64,000 nucleotides of DNA from Prunella strophiata (lineage: Eukaryota > Chordata > Aves > Passeriformes > Prunellidae): assembly GCA_036583965.1 (NCBI GenBank), contig JAZBQD010000015.1, forward strand, positions 86,926,809-86,990,808, given 5' to 3'. Position numbers and translations under genes: made by a program. Below are positions 62,008 through 64,000 of the stretch, piece after piece. Every line of letters starts with the position of its first letter. Position 1 is the stretch's first letter. Below the pieces are notes generated by a model that did not search any database, was not told the DNA's origin, and worked only from the letters and a program-made list of their open reading frames with translations.

Positions 62008-64000
62008 GTAATTTATTTATTGGTAAACTGAGATCCCAGACTGCACTGAAAAGACATATATTGCTCCAAACAGTACCTGTCTTGGTAGCAAGATACTAAG
62101 TGGATTAAATATGTAATGTTTCCCGAAGGAAAGAGTGTGCTTGTAACAAATACAACTCTTAAACCTGACATTTCTGCAGGATAAAGGAAGACAAACAGTT
62201 CCCATTAGCTTTCCTCCCTTCAACACTACATGTCACTGTGAATGGAGGTTCACAAGTAATTAGATACCTTAAGGAGGAGGTGAAGTTCCCAGAGAATATT
62301 GATTTTTAAGAAGTGAACCTACTTCCTTGCTTACTTTGTTCAATACAGATTTCTCCTTTTCTGTCTGCAGAAAACCTTGCTGGGAGCATATTTTCACTTG
62401 CCTTGCCCATACTGATGCAAGCTGGGTGCCACAGCAGAGAGGTCCAAGTCTTATGCAAGTGCTTGCTCTAAGTATGGGCTGCAGAGCTGGGCTTCTCATT
62501 GTGAAACTGCATCCAGAAAATCAGAATTTGGAAGGAAATGGAGAACGGGGCTGCCATATTTATAAACACCTACAGACAGATTTTAGACAAGCTGGAACCC
62601 CTTGTCATTGGGTGTCTCAAGAATAATATTGTTAATTAATTTTATTATTTAAACAATTTAAATGGTTTAAATGAAACCCATGGGAAATCTGTGCTCCCTG
62701 TGTTTGGGTTGAAGGAACAGATTGTGCCTCAGTTTCCTTTGGTGGGGAATTCCTTCAAGGGGGACCCATTTCTGCTCTTCTTTTGGGGAAGAAGACTGTC
62801 CACTTTGTTGTAACTGCTGGAGGTAAACAAATTAATAACATGAAAAAAGACAGCAAGAAATCAACACCTACACCAGAAAGGACAACATATACATGCAGTC
62901 AAACTGAGGATTTGTTCCAGAGGTGAAGAGATGAAAAAAGCCATACAAGTTCTGTTTCTTTGTTTTGTAAGCCGTATTTTCTGATAAGTGTCATTTAAAG
63001 TCTATGCTTATTCTGTTCTAATCTTCTTCCAGTAAAATAAATAGTAAAAATAAGCATTTTTTAACCCATCTTTGTGGCACCAGCTTTTTGATATTTAAAG
63101 AGAAGTGAGTTTAAAGTAATCATCTTGTACAAGGGAGAAGTTTTATTGTCTCAATCATGTCTTAGAGCCTTCGTTTCAGAAATATTACTCTGCAGCATTC
63201 TCCTGTGTCTCCTGCAGATATTAATAACCCTGTGTTGCTCAGACCGGACTATCAAGTGAATTTACCAAACTAACTGTGGAGTAGAATAATTGAATCCTCC
63301 TCACAGTCGAGTATCTTATCATCCACACGCAGCAGGTAAGTTGGGCAACTGCTGTAAAAACTGCAGCCGTGTGCGTGTGCTTAATGGTGATAAACAGAAG
63401 TAATTTCTGTGCAAAAACATCTGATGCAGCGTTCCCTCATCTACAGAGCTTCTCCATCCCCAGTTTATTTTCCTGCCCACCTTAAATCACCAGGTATTTT
63501 TACTGGTGAGCTCAGCTAACCCCAATTGTTGTAGCTTTGCTACCTGCAGTGTGAGCACCTCTAAGCCAAGAGAGCCAGGTAACTGTGTGGGTGTCCATGA
63601 GGAAAAGACACTCACCACGGTCTAAGCATGTCAGCAGCACCAAAAAGGGAAGGTCAGTGTGTGAATGGACCTTTCCCAAGAAGCTGTCACAGCAGCAGCA
63701 GCACCCAGACACCGTGTGACTTTGTGCCGATGCTGTGCCCTGATCTCCTTTCTCACCGCCTTCCTGCACAACTGCAGCCATTGGTTTTGTAGTGAATTGT
63801 CTTCTTGGAAGTGACAGACCAGGAAATTCTGATTGAAACACCCACTTATCAGGCTCTTCTCAGTTACATGCAGTCTGCATCAATCAGTAAAGCTGTGCTA
63901 TGAAAACTCATTTCGCTTTGTGGAGGATTTTGATATTGCAAAATCTGGTTTTGTTTCAAATTGGAATGAAACCTAAATTCCAACATTTTTCCATGAAAGG

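Larger units (their letters stand above)
60691..64000. other. Intergenic stretch to the window end
   Basis: No gene is recognised. It contains T-rich tracts (61853-61890 and 61989-62007). A consensus splice donor CAG|GTAAGT at 63333-63341 stands in unique sequence but has no supported exon. No HIVEP1 coding sequence is visible before the window ends. Confidence 0.5.

Noticed and set aside
1..64000. Search for tRNA, rRNA, CRISPR, prokaryotic operons and intact endogenous retroviruses
   Set aside because: No tRNA B-box context, no regularly spaced repeats, no ribosomal sequence and no gag/pol/env-like frames were recognised; all signals fit a vertebrate intron and intergenic region.
15000..64000. 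HIVEP1 coding exons, expected to the right of ADTRP by mammalian gene order
   Set aside because: No zinc-finger or N-terminal HIVEP1-like sequence was seen on the plus strand; the gene, if syntenic, starts beyond the window.

Overview
The window looks like ordinary vertebrate nuclear DNA from a bird, probably a songbird or another neoavian. It is about 60% A+T, has long gene-free stretches, vertebrate splice signals, and many truncated CR1 LINE copies. Several of these end in the avian CR1 3' tail (forms of 'gaatcacagaat' or 'cctatgattct'). No operon structure, bacterial gene, CRISPR array or complete virus is visible. Most open reading frames here are at the length expected by chance.

The only protein-coding gene I can support is the 5' half of ADTRP (androgen-dependent TFPI-regulating protein, AIG1/FAR-17a family) on the minus strand. 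Exon 1 is at 14798-14950, exon 2 at 7339-7473 and exon 3 at 5803-5904. All three are whole-codon (phase 0) exons with GT/AG junctions. Joined, they give the first 130 residues, including Thr47 and the WLNHAM histidine (His128 here), the presumed catalytic pair. Later exons are not found and should lie to the left of the window. In mammals the neighbour on the 5' side of ADTRP is HIVEP1 on the opposite strand. No HIVEP1 coding exon is seen, so the right-hand 49 kb is best read as the intergenic interval in front of ADTRP.

Layout: 1-5802 is part of intron 3; 5905-7338 is intron 2; 7474-14797 is intron 1, which holds an old, turtle-like CR1 relic at 12340-13260. About 15-16.5 kb is the ADTRP upstream region, followed by a decayed minus-strand CR1 at 16.6-17.75 kb. 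From 17.75 to 29 kb is plain intergenic DNA. At 29.04-30.56 kb lies the most CpG-rich segment (Sp1, AP-1 and NF-kB-like sites) followed by an enhancer-like block. From 30.6 to 58.7 kb is intergenic DNA with small CR1 pieces (33.8, 36.4 and 43.2 kb), a telomere-like (GGGTTT)n tract at 39.15 kb, a TATA/MEF2 plus AP-1/Maf-like segment at 44.7 kb, and several AT-rich blocks that read like conserved noncoding elements. A plus-strand CR1 at 58.7-60.2 kb has an LTR-like insert and is followed by a minus-strand CR1 at 60.5 kb. From 60.7 to 64 kb is intergenic.

I found no clear undescribed system. The most checkable leads are the CpG-rich segment at 29-30.5 kb, the element at 44.7 kb, the telomere-like tract, and the ancient CR1 in ADTRP intron 1. 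Conservation and repeat-family calls rest on recognition by eye, since no alignment could be run.
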